Positions 21,153 to 34,727 of a stretch of 64,000 nt of DNA are shown one piece after another. This DNA is from Camillea tinctor (taxonomy: Eukaryota; Ascomycota; Sordariomycetes; Xylariales; Xylariaceae): positions 186,001 to 250,000 of the forward strand of contig MU394103.1 of NCBI GenBank assembly GCA_022578605.1, written 5' to 3'. The notes beneath the pieces are model-generated. The model was not told the origin of the DNA. It ran no database searches and saw only the letters and a list, made by a program, of their open reading frames with translations. A program made the position numbers and the translations under genes. Numbering within the stretch: the stretch's first letter is position 1; each line of letters opens with the position of its first letter.

Positions 21153-23233
21153 TCATGATAATAAATCGTCTACCCAGCCCATCTTTTCCCTTCGATCGTC
21201 CGAGATCCGCGCGTACTCAAGTAGCAGTCTCAGGACATAGATCTGCATGTCTTCTTTTCGCAGGACCTTCTCAGCCCAAGCTTTGCCATTCATGGCTATT
21301 TTCTTGGCTGCTGAATCGTGGCCCGGTACTGAGTTTCCATAGCCGAGGAAATATTCCATAATGCCGAAGAAGTCGCCAAACCGGTTGTCCATGGGAACAA
21401 AATGTTTCCAAGCAAATAGGCGGCTATCGTGCCATTCACGGAATAATGTGCTCTTAATGGGCAGACTAGTACTCCTGAGGAACCCTAAGTATCGACCGGA
21501 AAACGAGTTACCATCAATATCTGGTAAATATTTGTACTCGAACTGCAAACTCAGTGGCTGGTTGTCGAGAACGAGATATTCCTCGTCCGTGTACCCGCAG
21601 AGCCCGTCTTCTTGTTTAGGTTCGTACTTGGGATCGCAGAAGAGATTGGTGAAACCAACATCTGCCCATTCAGACACCCAGGACCCGAGTCGCTTTTCCT
21701 TCTGTGCTGCCACACCGTAATTCGCATCTGGAAGTATAAAGTTGTCAAACCGTTTTGATCCTTCTTCTACCAACGCTAATTTTGTGCCGTTGGTCATCGA
21801 GACAAACCGATGGCGCTGAAACCCTTTCCATGTAGACTCATTGTTGCGTCCACCAGTAGCCACTCCCCGCCAGATAAGCTCGCCGAGCTTTTCGCTCCAG
21901 TCTGGGCCATGATAGCCCCCTCCAGTAAACCTCTCTTCCTCGTTCCAGTACATAGGCGCTGGGAGCAGAATTTCGCTATTCGTAGCTAGCTTGCTTCCCC
22001 CGAACATTGGGAAGAGGGTCTTCGTCGATGAGATGCTCAACGGGCGAATAAATATGCCCTCGAGCCCCTGAAGATCAGGCTGGTGGCAGAAGTCCGTAGA
22101 CAGAGTGAAGTTAGAAACATATCCTTTGTATTGGTGTGGAGTCGCCCAAGAAGGTGAGAAGGTCGGTAACTCTTCAAAGGATTGCAATAGCGGGGCCTTG
22201 CGAGCGGGACTGTCCGGCGCACAACCGCGGCGAGCGATGAGCCAGAAAGGATCTAATATAGATATTAGCATTGTCCATAGCACGGCGATCTTTTTTTTTT
22301 TTGAGGGGCAACTATCGTACCTGTGTCCTCCCAGTGCTTCTTCTTTGTATTGCGGGCCTTGCTACCCTTGCCAGGCGGAGGTAGCTTTTGGAAGGACGAG
22401 ACAACATCTGCGACCGGAGTAATAACGCGAGTTTTCTCGGATTTCTGCATATAGCCCGTCATATCTTCCCAGGGGATAACAATACGCGGCTCATCCATCG
22501 CGTTTAGGGCAAGGTCCATGTCAGGCAACAGATGTTCGATGGTTTTTAGCATGTCGAGCCATATTTGAGTCCAGAACCAATCGCTTTCGGCGCTGGCATT
22601 ACCATTGCGGATATTGATAGTCATCTCGAAATCCCAAGCGTCCCTACGCATAATCTTGGGTTGAATTCCCCAAAAGGGATTGAGGTCGTGATAAATCTGA
22701 TCGAAGAAGTCCTCAACCATGACGGCATTGTGCTTCTTTGCGAAATTGTACCATTTATCGAAGCCCGGAGGCGGGTGTCTACCGCGACGCTCGCGATAAG
22801 CTGCAGCAGACTCTGTAAGGGTGTTGGATTGCTTGGCGAGTATTCTGTCAAAATCTTTCTCGGCGTTCTGGATAAGCCTGTCGATAGGGTGGCCTTCATC
22901 GGGCTCCGCTGCGGGTTCTTCTAGCACAGGTTTCGCGTCGAGTATCGGTTTCTCGTCTGTTCCCAAAGCACCTCCAATTTTGACAGCAGGATCGCTCTTG
23001 ACAGCATCATGGTGATCATCCACTCCGGGCTGCTTCACTAACTGATCGTTACGGTTGGGACTGTCGTAGGTGGGGGGTTGAGGATTGGCTGGCACATAGG
23101 TGATAGGGATAGAGACACTGTTGATGCGGGTGTCGCCAGAGAGGTAGTAGAAAATACATAGGAGAAAAACGGCCGGAAAGATATACCGAATGAGATGAGA
23201 CGGTCGCCTCGGAGGAAAAGCGGGCGACCGCAT
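21153..23233 (-). CDS. Glycosyltransferase family 90 (CAP10-like) type II membrane protein
   Basis: There are two exons, 23233-22321 and 22252-21153 (670 aa), with a phase-1 68-bp intron (GTACGA...TATTAG). An N-terminal basic patch and one hydrophobic span (about residues 14-33) predict a Golgi type II anchor, followed by a Pro-rich stem to about residue 110. The catalytic half has the CAP10/GT90 signature: WRGVATGG, then the run KYLPDIDGNSFSGRYLGFLR and a later REWHDSRLFAWKHFVP. GT90 proteins transfer xylose or glucose to glycans. Cryptococcus Cap10p, needed for capsule formation, and the xylosyltransferase Cxt1p are related. In a filamentous ascomycete the likely role is glycosylation of secreted or wall glycans; donor and acceptor cannot be told from sequence. 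The length is normal for the family and no lesion is visible. Confidence 0.85.
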
Positions 23234-25028
23234 TGTGAGGCAGAAGTGCCGAGGGACTGCGAATAGCGCCAGAACGTCGTTGTCTAGGGAGGATTCTAAG
23301 TTGGGAAAAAAAGCGATGAGGGATCGCCGGAGTTCGCAATACCGTCGAATTTAGGTGGCCGGGAGTTGCACCAGATGCGGCTTAGTAGACGTGAATTGAA
23401 AAAAGGGAGAAGCAGAAGAGCAATGCTTTGTGGGGATCTTTTTTTTTCCCTTTTTGTTCCTATTTTTTTTTCTTCGATCGTTTGGCCTTCCCGTTTCCCA
23501 ACCGTTTCCCCTTTCCTCTTATTCCCTTCTGAGGGTCAAAAGTCAAAAAGTCAAAAAGATACTGTGGAGGGCAATCAAGGGGAACGCGCAGGAGGCAATG
23601 GGCCGTATCTGCAAGCTTCCTGGCCTAGTGCATACAATGCTAACCATGCCTTAATTTCAACTTGGTGATGTGGTCTGTTTCATGAGAGATCTCGTCAATA
23701 GGCAAATGAGCCAAAGAACGGTGAGATGTCGTCGCAACGATCGTGGTCGCAGTCCCAATCACTGTTCCCATCAAAGCCGTCATCTGTCGTCCAAGTCGTT
23801 TTCCTGCTTCTGTTCCAAATCAGAAAATCCAAAGTCTCGATGTATAAAGTATGCGCCGTCTCCGATCGTCTGTCACCTGTCACGGGTTAAAAATAGCCAT
23901 GCAAACATCCGGTGTGTCGAATGGAAACTGTAATTTCTTGTTTTTTTAGGAAGAGAGTGTGATTATGAAAAGAGAGAGAGAGAGAGAGAGGGAAAGAGAA
24001 GAGAAGAATTAGAAGAGAGAAGTAAAAGTAATGTGTGAGGTTACATGACCCGGTTGTAAAGACAAGTAATCAATGTGGAGGAAGAGGGGAGAAGAGACGA
24101 GACAAAAGCAGTAACCTAAATAATTAGTGGTAGGTACATATGTATGTATGTATGTACTACTATGTAGGTAGGTAGTACTAAGTTAATGGTGGTGGTAATG
24201 ATGGTGTGGTGAAATGGAGGGAGACAAGGGTGGGTATGTATGTATGTACTACAGTAATAAGTATGTACTGATTTCCCTTGCTATGCCTCCCGAGTGAGAG
24301 TGAGATCAAATTTGGGGGTGGGGCACATGGGACACAAGATAACAGGGTTAGCCGTGTATGCATATAGGTATCCTACCAATTCTTTAGCAGGTACGTAATC
24401 GAGGTAGTACCTGAGCTGGTGGGGTTTCAGAGGGGGGATCGTTTCGCAATGGTGCAGTTGCCCCATTTCAGCCTCGAATGAGAACTTTAATAAAGAGGGA
24501 GAGGTAATTTTTCTCTGCAACCTCCTGGCAAAAGGGGTAAAGCGCCTGGTAGATCCTTCTAAGACAACCTGGCAACACACAGACAGGTACAGATGATCGC
24601 ATGCACGCACGCGTATGGGAAACAAAGACAAAAAAAAAATACTGCGGTTTAAGTTAAGTTAGAGAGAATGTCATGTAACCTGGAAGAAGATAGCTGCGTA
24701 GTTAGTTTGTTAGTCAATCCGGTTATTCCAAGCTTGGACAAAGAGAATTATGAGGTCCATATGTATAGTCACATATATACAAATACTACCTACATGGGAT
24801 ATGCACTTTATATTGTTTCCCTCTAGAGTTGACAATAAGTCCGAGTCTTTACACCACATGTACGTACATACTACATCATGTAGGAGTGGATACTTCGCAT
24901 TGTAGTACACATAACCTACATGTATGAAAGTTAAAGAAGCCAAGCCAAGCACGTAGGAACCAAAGCTCCCATTCGCAAACTTTAAACTCTAAACTCTAAA
25001 AAGTGGCAGACAGCCCGTTTCCTGCTTA
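23234..25028. other. Gene-free stretch with microsatellites
   Basis: Promoter side of the GT90 gene, then DNA rich in GTATG/TAGGTAGG and (GA)n repeats (about 23966-23990). Frames such as 24281-24631 (116 codons) carry no motif. Confidence 0.45.
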
Positions 25029-25203
25029 CAGTAAACCCTCCCCATAACGATACGTGCACGGGCCACATTTGCTCCACAAAAGCTTCAAAGCCGTGTACGT
25101 ACAGGGGTTTTTCCCATATAAATCGCTACTTCACATAACGATATCTCTTCATAACGATACATTTTTCTGAAAAGTGGAGTATCGTTATAGAGAGAGTTTA
25201 CTG
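25029..25203. mobile_element. 175-bp MITE of Tc1/mariner-pogo type
   Basis: Terminal inverted repeats of about 25 bp differ at a few positions. The left end reads CAGTAAACCCTCCCC, the right end GAGAGAGTTTACTG. They continue inward as ATAACGATAC and GTATCGTTAT. The element is flanked by TA on both sides (25027-25028 and 25204-25205), the duplication expected for Tc1/mariner/pogo elements, whose ends often begin CAGT. Extra ATAACGAT motifs lie inside. There is no coding capacity. Confidence 0.7.
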
Positions 25204-28200
25204 TAATACCAACATGAAACGTATCGGTTTATCAAATGCATTAGTTCATACAAGGTCCTAACAACGTCTGCGGTAAACGGTTACTCTTGCAGAGGTACAG
25301 TCAAATATACTTCGGTATGTCACTTCGTGATGGATACATCCAAATTTGTATCGCAACATACTACCTACCATCCGTCATCAATAAAGTAAGACATGCATAC
25401 ATATACACGCGATAGATAGATAATGCGTCCATCTATTTACCTGCCGTAGTCGGCTGTGCATGTCGTGTGGAACAGGATGCTAGATCGATTGATGACACGG
25501 ATGTCTTGGTGGCGTTTTCGCTCCCCTCTCTGCTTGCAGATCTTGCTGCACTGGAAGATCACCACGTAAGGTGAGCGACCGAGTTCCTTTATTAGAAAGA
25601 CGTTGATATGTGGTGTAGAAGAACTGTGACCCATCTTGTCATCATCGACGCCTAATACCTCCGCATTCGTTCATATATATATGCAGCATAGTCTACCGAA
25701 TATACCTACCTATAGATCTGTATATATACATATGTATGTTTGGCAAACGCCTAGACATCGGGGAAGACGATTCTGGAATGTCTACAGAACGGGGGAGAAC
25801 GGATCGTCGGGAACTGTCAATGGGGCTGCAAACGGACCGAGCAACCAATCTGACGAGATTTGTATGACTACATAGTACTACCTGCATACAGGGCACCAGG
25901 GTACGTGTGTTATTCTCTGTAGCAGTGTAGATAATTAATATGCGGTAGGATATCGCTCTCGGTTAGACGTGGAGGGGTGACATTTCCCGGGGTGTAGCCT
26001 ATTCCCGGCACTTTGTGATTGGGGCCTTCAATTATATCGACCTGCGATCTACCGATGCAGCGTCACCTTTCTATCTTTCTTCCTAATTGCCCATGCTTTT
26101 TGAAAGCTTGGCTACGGAGTATGCACATATGCGCATTGTAGGTATGTAGAACCGGTAATCATCAGATGGAGAAAACGTCCACAATACAAATACCAACATG
26201 CACATAATAGGCATAATTACTAAATTCGATAAGAAAGGGATGGATAGTATACCCAAGGTTTTTTACACTAGCCCTTTATTCGAGTCTGGGACGAAAAAAA
26301 AAAGGAACATAGAGAGGATCATAATTTACGGATTGTGCAACTTAACATGACACAAAATCGTGAATATCTTAGGGAATCGAAATGACAGGGAAAGTGATTG
26401 GCACGACTATAATAATTAAAATATATTTGCGATAGCGCTTAGTACCACATGGCACCGAAAAAGACCCCCCTCCCCTCGTCATCATGTCTAATACATAAAA
26501 TGAATTATCCAACCCGACACGTGTATGTTATATCTTGTACATCACTGAACGAGGTTAGGAGCAGCTGGAAGTGCGGTACTACTATAGGATTATCATGTTA
26601 GCCTATAGTATCATTAGCCCACATCAGTATACCTAGTCAAATAGTGTATTACATGTGATGTTGCAAGTTAATAACTCTTCCCTACGTTGTACAGTATAAT
26701 AGGTACTACTAGCAAGGTTCTAAATCCATCCAAGCCAAGCTTTTTCTTCGCCAGACCTAAAAAGTCTCGTCCCTGTGCAAAACTTGGGACGAAACTAAAC
26801 TCAAACTGGGAGCTTTGTAGGCTTGGCAATCCAGTCTGCCGGAGATTGTGACAGATGACCTGACACAGCGCAACAGATGTAGCACCATGCGCCACAAGGC
26901 AGGCCACATATTAGATACATACACTACCTACCTAGATAACCTACATAAATACATCTTAGTTCGGCAGATTAGTTTAGAGATTCCAAGATTTAAACGGCAC
27001 TAATACGTCGAAACTAGGTACACATGTACATGTTTGTGATAGGTACTTTAAGTAAGCCATTTTAAGACACAACAGGTTCTCGCGGATGTAAGTGGGTAAG
27101 GTTACATAGTACTAATAAGTAGCGACGGCAAATATATTTTACGAGTCGAGTATGAAATCAATAAATCATATCGAACAATACAACCCCTGAGTGTGTGCTT
27201 TTTTTCTATTGCGATTATGCAATTTAATTCTTCGCGCTTTTCCGTGGCGTTAGATACCCAGGTATTACCAGTGCTAGGTAGTGATAAGTTCATCCCATAA
27301 TCCAATAACAGAGCACTCCCGATAAGGCAATGTCTCCAAATAGGAAACCTTTGGTACCTACCCATCCAATCACATGAAGCCAAACAAGATGCAAAGGGGA
27401 GAAACCCAAAAATCGCTAGAAAATACGAGAGCTTCGAAAAAGTTACCGTAATCTCAGCTTTATGTTTACACGAAATAGTTCCATACTCTCTCGTATGTAA
27501 AACACCACTATTCGCTACCTCAAAGCGGCCGTATCGTATCGTCCCCTCTCATGTCCCGCAGCCATTTCCCCTATCAAGCCCTGTCTATATACGCCCCCTC
27601 CACGGTACTACAGATTCAAATTGAAGACACCCAGATTGTGGGGTAACACCTGAATGAACCAGGTTTTCCTGGCAACCTACACACTTGACATAATGAGCCA
27701 GTGAGTTCTTAATTCACGGCCGTCGTCGTCAGCGAAACAAAACCTCCCCATAGATCCGGCATTGTGTAATTGACGGGATCAGGTGCAGGGAGCCACAACT
27801 AGTTAGCTAGGTAGTATGTACATCGACCACATGCATACGATCCGAGCTTCCCTAAACGTCAAACGGTTTATAAAAAAGGAAAAGCGGGGGAAGGAATAGA
27901 TCTTCGTTTTTTCTCCTCCTCAGGTTTGCAGATCACTACAAATAATAGAAGGAGAAGAGAGACGACCCGCAAATGCGAATGTCGCAACGATAAAAAGGAA
28001 AAGGTAGGCTGGTCTTGGCGCGAAGAAGTTGACAATCGTATACTCTTCTAATCCAAGATATTACGACACCGCGCTCCTACGCAAACTGAAAGAATCGCAA
28101 CTCGAAAAAAAAAGGAGGTTTAGATATTCAATTCCGTCTCTCTTATCACCTTGCTATACTTCAACCACTTCTCCGTCTATTAAACGCCTTTTTAAATTCG

Positions 28201-28824
28201 GCAGTTTATCAATACATACCTAAGTCGGTAGATTTCTACCAGATAACCCTTTTTCCTATTCTCCATCGAATATAATCTCACCTACCACCTATGTACCTCC
28301 CTCCTTCCCCATCCCACACACACACACACACAACCCCCCACAGCCACCCCCATCAGACACGGGAAGGAGAATTTTTAAAAAAAAATCACATGATGCCGAT
28401 CCCCTTCATGCATCTCGATTCCCGGAAAAGAAGGGGGAGTGGGGCGACGCACGTAGTTGCAGGAACCGCGGGACCTTGGGCCGTGCCGTGCTGCTTGCTG
28501 TTCAACGTCCGTGGTTTTATTCTCGCCTAGCACACGGCCGGAGCACAGGGAGTTTCAGGACCACATCCCTCCGTAGGGCTGTGCAGTGTGCAGTGGTGTG
28601 CAGCAGAGATTGTTGTGTGTGCGCATACATACATACATAGTACAGTAGCGTAGGTTATGTATATCATCGTTTGGCAAAACCCAAAACCAATCCAAACCAA
28701 AAAAAAAAAAAAAAAAAAAAGATTCCGCAATGTCCACGAAACCATAATCTACCATGGTCATTCACATACTGTGCAATTCCCCGGCTACCCATCTCTAACC
28801 CCACCCAGTAAAAGTCCTGCTCCT

Positions 28825-28857
<33 letters not shown>

Positions 28858-29498
28858 TGGACCACGAGGATTGACGGGTTTGCGTGTATATATGTTATGT
28901 AATGTAGAATCGATGTCATGCTGGCCCTGAGATTTTCCGTGCGCTCCGTGAAGGTTTGGGGGGGGGGTCACAATATATACTATGTAGTATATACTAACCA
29001 GTATGGATCTGCGAACGAACGAACGTGTGAGCCAAATCTCCAAATCTGGGAACTTACCTACATACTGTATAAGCTACACCACGGTACGTATACCGGGGTA
29101 AGGTGCTGCTGCTGCTGCTAATAATAGCGAACATCTTAACTTAGTACTTTCCTCCAACATTCGACTATGGGGACAATTTGTTTCAGGATGAGTTTACTGC
29201 ATCATCTGATGTGGTGTACACGGACATGAATAGGTTATAGACATCTATATATCTATCGTACTACCGAATAGCTTAGGTTGATCCTATGTGTAGTAGGTAA
29301 TATAGATGTATTTCATCTACAACCTGCACATACAATGTGCATTCTTTTTAATATTCTTTTTAAAATTCTTTTTACTTTTTTTATGTGAGGAATTTATCTG
29401 CTGATCTTACATGTCTTGAATATCCTAAGATAATGAATATAATGTACATACTACCCCGATTAGTGCGCCGGCGATGGGGGGAGACGACCTCATCATCG
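25204..29498. other. 4.3-kb gene-poor stretch
   Basis: I find no gene with motifs or splice structure. The region is full of TACCTA/GTATG/TACATA tetranucleotide-like repeats, a poly-A run (about 28700-28719), (CA)n-(GA)n around 28820-28855 and (CTG)n near 29103-29118. Open frames of up to 93 codons are motif-free. An untranslated or fast-evolving RNA gene cannot be excluded. Confidence 0.4.
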
Positions 29499-31433
29499 TC
29501 ATCCGTCGGTGAGACTGCCGGAGGCATTCGTCCCCATTATAGCCTCCTCGTACTTGTCCGACATGTCTTCGGTAGCGCGCGAGACTAGTTCGTGGAACTC
29601 AGGTTTGAAAGGCCACTCCATCCAGAGCTCAAGCAGTTGCTCCCACTGGCGTGCGTTCAGCTGCCTCGGCATGGGGGGTAACATAGGGAGGGTATTTACC
29701 ATACCTCCAATTTCATGGATATTGAGGCTCGAGAACCGCGGTAGGATGAAATCGGCAGCACCCGGCCATATACCATCTAGACCCTTCTGGAGGTGCATAG
29801 AGGATTGACGAAGCAGGGCGCTCACGATCAGGTCGAATATGTCCGCAGCACGGTTTGAATGCGGTCCTGTTTCGCGGAGCAGCGGATGGACCGCCTTAGG
29901 CTGGATATCCATGAGGGCACAAGGGACGTTAGGGAAGAACTCTTCTGGTTTCATTATCAGCGGCTCGAATATCCGGCGATCCCAGTGGAGCACCGGGGGA
30001 TCCTGCTGCCAAAGGTGGAGGTTGTCCCTGTACGACATGAACTCATCCATCAACCCTCTTGAAGAAGAGTTTGCCAACTTGTTCCATGAGTCCTCGAGCT
30101 CTTTCACGACTTCGGCAGGCTTACCCTGTTTATGAGCATTGACGACAGCCTCCAGCGCCCGCCAAAGTTGGAACAATCGAAGATGTTTTTTGTTTTCCCA
30201 GGTTTCACGCCACTTATAATGGTTTAATATCGTGTACTCACTCGAACCCTTCGTATATTCTTCCTGTTCGTTGGCTTCCCTCAAGTCTGCCAATTGAGAT
30301 TGGAACACCCTGACGAAGGACGGCGGCTCAGCTCCGGGTAGGATTATGTTTGTGTTTGAATTCAAGATTTCAAGGCCTTGTTTGTATGTAGTGGATTGTC
30401 TGTCTCCCTTGGGGATGGTACCCGAAGCTTGCATCTTCTTTACAACGTCGGTAAGCACTTTGATATCCAAGGCTGTCTCACGGGTAAACCAGCTAGAGTC
30501 GTTTCCATCGCGACCGACCACCTCACGGACCCATTCGCAAGCCAGCTCGGCCTCGAGACCTCCACGCCTACGCCTCTGGGAGGTTTTGGGGAGCAGAGCC
30601 GATTTCTCCTCACAGCGGGTCCATACCAACATGCGCACCAGCCCGTAGCGCTGAAATAGGGTGCTTGTGCGTATAGAGTCGACGAACTGATGCAAAACGA
30701 GGGGGGCTATGGAGTCGAATGTTTTATAGCTCTTCTGAGGGTGAAACACAAGGTTGGCAACGACGAGCAGAGTATCGTTTCTCTCCTGGGGCTCCGAGTC
30801 TTCGCGAATTCTTTGATGGGGGAGATGTTCGGGGGTTAATACTGAGTAGAGATCCTTCCATATGATGCCTGACTTGGGGACGACGGTGACGCCAGGGCGA
30901 TCGAGCAAAGGCTGGGTGAAGGGCTTATAGAATTCGGCATCGGGGTCCAGCAGAATGTGGGATCGCGGTTGAAGATAGTCATTGAGTTTCCTACTCCACA
31001 GTCCAGCACCAGGATATACATCAATGAGATCGCATCCCCGGTGACGATCCAGCGAGGGACCGATATAGTCCAAGATATCATCTACAAGGAGGGAAACAAT
31101 TTATGTTAGCCTCGGCGATCTCGTAGTAATAGTTTGATTTTGCATACCACACAGGTCTTCACTGACGATGTTCACACGGGCCCTCTCGGCTTTGGGGGGC
31201 TTCACGGCTTTCTTCTGCTTGTTAGCACGCCTCGTGTCTGTGCCGGCTTGCCTGGAAGACCTCCAAAGACCGGTGGCGCCTAGTTCTTCAGCAAGCGGGG
31301 TAGTTTTCTTCAGCTCATCCTCAAGCACCTTGGTAATCACAACAGTGCGACGGGTCGAAGGTAGAACATGTCTCCGCTGATTCGCGAGGAGTGGAGTGAA
31401 GACATTCCGCACATGGCGGCGGGCTGAGAACAT
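29499..31433 (-). CDS. Mitochondrial transcription factor B / rRNA dimethylase-like protein
   Basis: There are two exons, 31433-31148 and 31081-29499 (622 aa), with a phase-1 66-bp intron (GTATGC...TTGTAG). The first ~90 residues are rich in Arg, Lys and Ser with few acids (MFSARRHVRNVF...), a typical mitochondrial presequence. Exon 2 begins the Rossmann core with motif I, DLIDVYPGAGLWSRKLND, and the acidic motif II region HILLDPDAEFY. This is the arrangement of the KsgA/Dim1/mtTFB superfamily of S-adenosylmethionine-dependent rRNA adenine dimethylases. In fungi the family includes the mitochondrial transcription initiation factor Mtf1. The protein is much longer than yeast Mtf1 (about 340 aa), as is usual for the filamentous ascomycete group. 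A clear catalytic N/D-P-P-[YF] motif IV is not visible, which favours a transcription or structural role over methylation. Confidence 0.72.
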
Positions 31434-32555
31434 GTGGGATGGTTTGGGGAAGAACGGTACGAGGTCTAAAACTTAAAATCATTCCCTTGATATTTTTTTT
31501 ATTTTTATTTTTTTGTTATGAGGTGAGAAGAGGGAGTGGGATGTTCTCATGGATGATAATTATATACAAAAAAAAGAAAAGGAAAGAAAAAGAATTTAAA
31601 GATACTAGTTAGGTAAGTATGAGGAAGCAGTAGCTTATAGTGTAGGTTAGTATTTTTTGGAGGGGTCTTTTTTTTTTTTTTTTGCCACCGTCTACCGCTT
31701 GCTGAGATCATTATTAGCTACCAACTTAGTCTGGTACCCGCTTTAAGCCCCCCACCTTTCTATACCCCTGCATTTTACTCTATGTCAATTGTGTAGTGTA
31801 GTACCTAGCTATATAAATACTAGTCAGATAGTAGTCTATTACTACTTATATGGAGGTAACCTACCAGGTCTGTAGTGTGAGAACTCTTTTATTTTATTTT
31901 ATTTCTCTCGTTGTTCTCTAGGTGTTATGCTTGTAAGTATGTAATTAGGTTAGTAGCGTAGCTATGCCATTTAAATATACCTACAATAATATTGATACTG
32001 GTATTCTTTACTTGCAGTTCAACATCGCATCATCAACCCTTTTTTTCGTCTTCTTAGCAATCTAAGTTTGTACTTTTTCTTCCTCGAAATGAAAACCTGA
32101 AAACCTAACAACATGACAACAACTTGATTTATCTAACTTATATGTAACATCATCATCACCTGGATTGAATAATGTACTGCGCCATGTGCCTGATTGGTGG
32201 CTAGACATACCCTAGAGTGCTGTGCCACCTGATATGCGCCGCCATTTACATCCCGAATAGAGTAAAAAACTCTTCTATGGTTCCATTGCTGAGGCCATCT
32301 AGCTGATGATAAGCGCCAAGACTCGACAGCGCATCCTACTTGAGGCAAGGGGGGACGCAAAATACTACATAGGACTTATACATATATAAGTGTAATTGAT
32401 CTCGTCAATTGATATTCATAGACTATGTCAATGATTATAAACACCAACGGCTCCCTCACAAGGTCGAGACTTTCCACATAACCTAGCTAATTAATGTTAA
32501 TTAAATCCCTAGTATCCCATCTTTGAAGAGTAGAACAATCTTAACCCAAACCACA
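31434..32555. other. Intergenic
   Basis: Promoter region of the mitochondrial-factor gene, a T-run near 31669-31683, then AT-biased DNA without a credible gene up to the GPI-protein gene. Confidence 0.45.
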
Positions 32556-33090
32556 ATGGTCCACAAAGCCGCCGTATTTCGCCTATTCTCTTTCGCTCTA
32601 GTATGCCCATTCGCAATAGTCAAGGCTACTACAACAGAAATCCAGAACTCCTTGTCGTCGCCACAAGATCTGCTTGTCGCGCGAGAAGTGCTACAACCGA
32701 ACGAGGAGTCCTCTAGACCATCAATTAAGCGCGAGTCTCTGACTGATGTGCTATTACACGAGATCCGCGAAGAACTACCATCTGTTCAAGAGTAAGCAGT
32801 TTCGCTTCACAAAAAACAAAAACAAAAAACTGATACATTTTCCCTTATTTATCTTCTAACTAAATACCTTTCTCAGAGTCGAGTCCTTCATCGAAAGCAC
32901 TATAGCGCGGCCGGTAGAGAAGCGGGAGCCTCGACGAAAGACGAACTCGAATGGCAACAATAATAACAACAATAACAATTCAAACTCCACCCAGGATGAC
33001 GACCAGAGCGGGGCGGATCGGTCTGCAGCCACAATACATATCTCTTTCGCTATAAGTGCCGTGGTTTTGGCGGGCTTCCTGCAGATATAA
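32556..33090 (+). CDS. Small secreted, probably GPI-anchored, protein
   Basis: There are two exons, 32556-32791 and 32877-33090 (149 aa). The intron has a GTAAGC donor, a CTAAC branch site and a CTCAG acceptor, phase 2. I chose the ATG at 32556 (ACAATGGTC) because it opens directly onto a signal peptide (MVHKAAVFRLFSFALVCPFAIVKA). An ATG-less extension upstream would bury it. The mature protein is acidic and then basic, with a dibasic EKREP site suited to Kex2-type cleavage. It carries an Asn-rich run (residues about 105-115) and ends in a small-residue SGAD segment plus a hydrophobic tail (IHISFAISAVVLAGFLQI). This is the classic GPI-attachment arrangement. No enzymatic domain is present. 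The likely role is at the cell surface or wall; species-restricted proteins of this type are common. The second exon was found from the splice signals. Confidence 0.65.
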
Positions 33091-34727
33091 GAATACCTTG
33101 AAGCCCAATGAGGAAAGGAAGGGAAGGAACGGTTGAAGATATATACCAAGTATACTAATATTTACTAATAAAACATAACCTCCCTCCAGCCTCGTGAAAT
33201 TCTATTGGACTTTGTTGATAAATAGAGTGGCCAGGTTAGAGTAATGCATCATGTTGCTTGTATTATTTTATTAACGAAGTTTTTTTTGCAGTACTTCTAC
33301 TTTCATTACGTGTATATAGTCATATATGAGTGATAACAAAACGAAACTAACATTCACGATCCTTGTAAGACTTATGTTTAAGTAACCTATCCATATTCGA
33401 TGATCCCACTTACAATGTTTGTGCGATTTTAGTCATTGTACTTGAATATATCCACTGGCGTTTTAAAGTAAAATCTTGATGGTTTCTTATTTCTATGTGG
33501 AAGCAAAAAGGATAATAGGATCCATGAGTTAATTTCTAAAAATGTGCTATTGTGGATGGAAGAAAAGAATTGAGCCATGAGAAGGTTCCGACCAGCAACG
33601 AAAGGGGTGTTCTGTCATGCCGTAGAATTCAGGTCACTGTCATACGTGGACACTGCCAAGATATGTTGGATGTCAATGTAATGGGATCATGTTCCGGATT
33701 ACCTGTATTGGTCATGCTTATGAATGGATAAACCAACATAAATAGATGCCTCAGGCCAGAATGTATGTGTATAAATAGGAGCATTATTCTCGACATGAGA
33801 TCCAGGAGAACTTAGAACCTTAAGACTCCTTGAGACCATAAGAGAATTATTAGTTGAATATGACTCTATTGTTCCAAGCTATTACCCCTTGTCACAGTCA
33901 CCGGCTTATCATACCCGTATGAACTAATATTGAGAGTTTCCATCTAATTAGCGACAATACTGGCCTTTAACTGTTGGTGCCATGAATAAGTTCTAGTTCT
34001 TCACGCAATAGCATTGACCATTTTACCTACGGCACCACCACCACCGTATATTTTTCGGCGCCGGAATACTAGTCTTATGGGTCTCATTTCTTTAGTGATA
34101 TAACCCCTTCCTCCCGCCACAAATAGGCCACTCTGCCGGTAGAGTTTGGCGCAAATAATCCCGAGACCAATGAGTTCGACTATGAATACTAATATGAAGT
34201 AAGCAACTCAATCACTCGTCATATACTCTCTTCATGGGGGCTTAGTCGCGATATAGCTCTTGTATAGGGGTAACTAGCCGGCTGTATCGAGCCTTCCCTC
34301 CAGGTTATTTAGTTAGCAGACTTTCTCGAAAGGTCACATTATAAAATTCCTTAACTATAGGGGTTACAGTAATTCAAGATCCATATAGAATATCTTTAAA
34401 ACACTCTTGCTATAAATATTTTAATATGCATTTCTTGAAGTTGTAAAGAATTATAAGGGCGTATTACTATATAGGGGCTAATTGCCGAATGGCAATTAGC
34501 GCTCGCTTTTGCCACATTATCGTAAGAATTACCTACATTGAAGTAAAGAGAAGTTAAATTAATAAATATTTATTCTATAATTTATAATATATTTCCAGTT
34601 TATATAATGTTATAAATATGTTTATCAGTATAATATATCAATATCGAAACCATAACGTTGTGGGGACTAAGGAAACCGGGCATCACGGCTCCGTACGTAT
34701 ATATAATGCGCTGCTTTACAAGTTAGC
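33091..34727. other. Gene-free, AT-biased stretch
   Basis: No open frame of note. Composition becomes increasingly AT-rich toward 34560-34640, with a decayed-repeat look. Confidence 0.45.

Noticed and set aside
24281..24631. 116-codon minus-strand frame
   Set aside because: No motif, lies in microsatellite-rich spacer.
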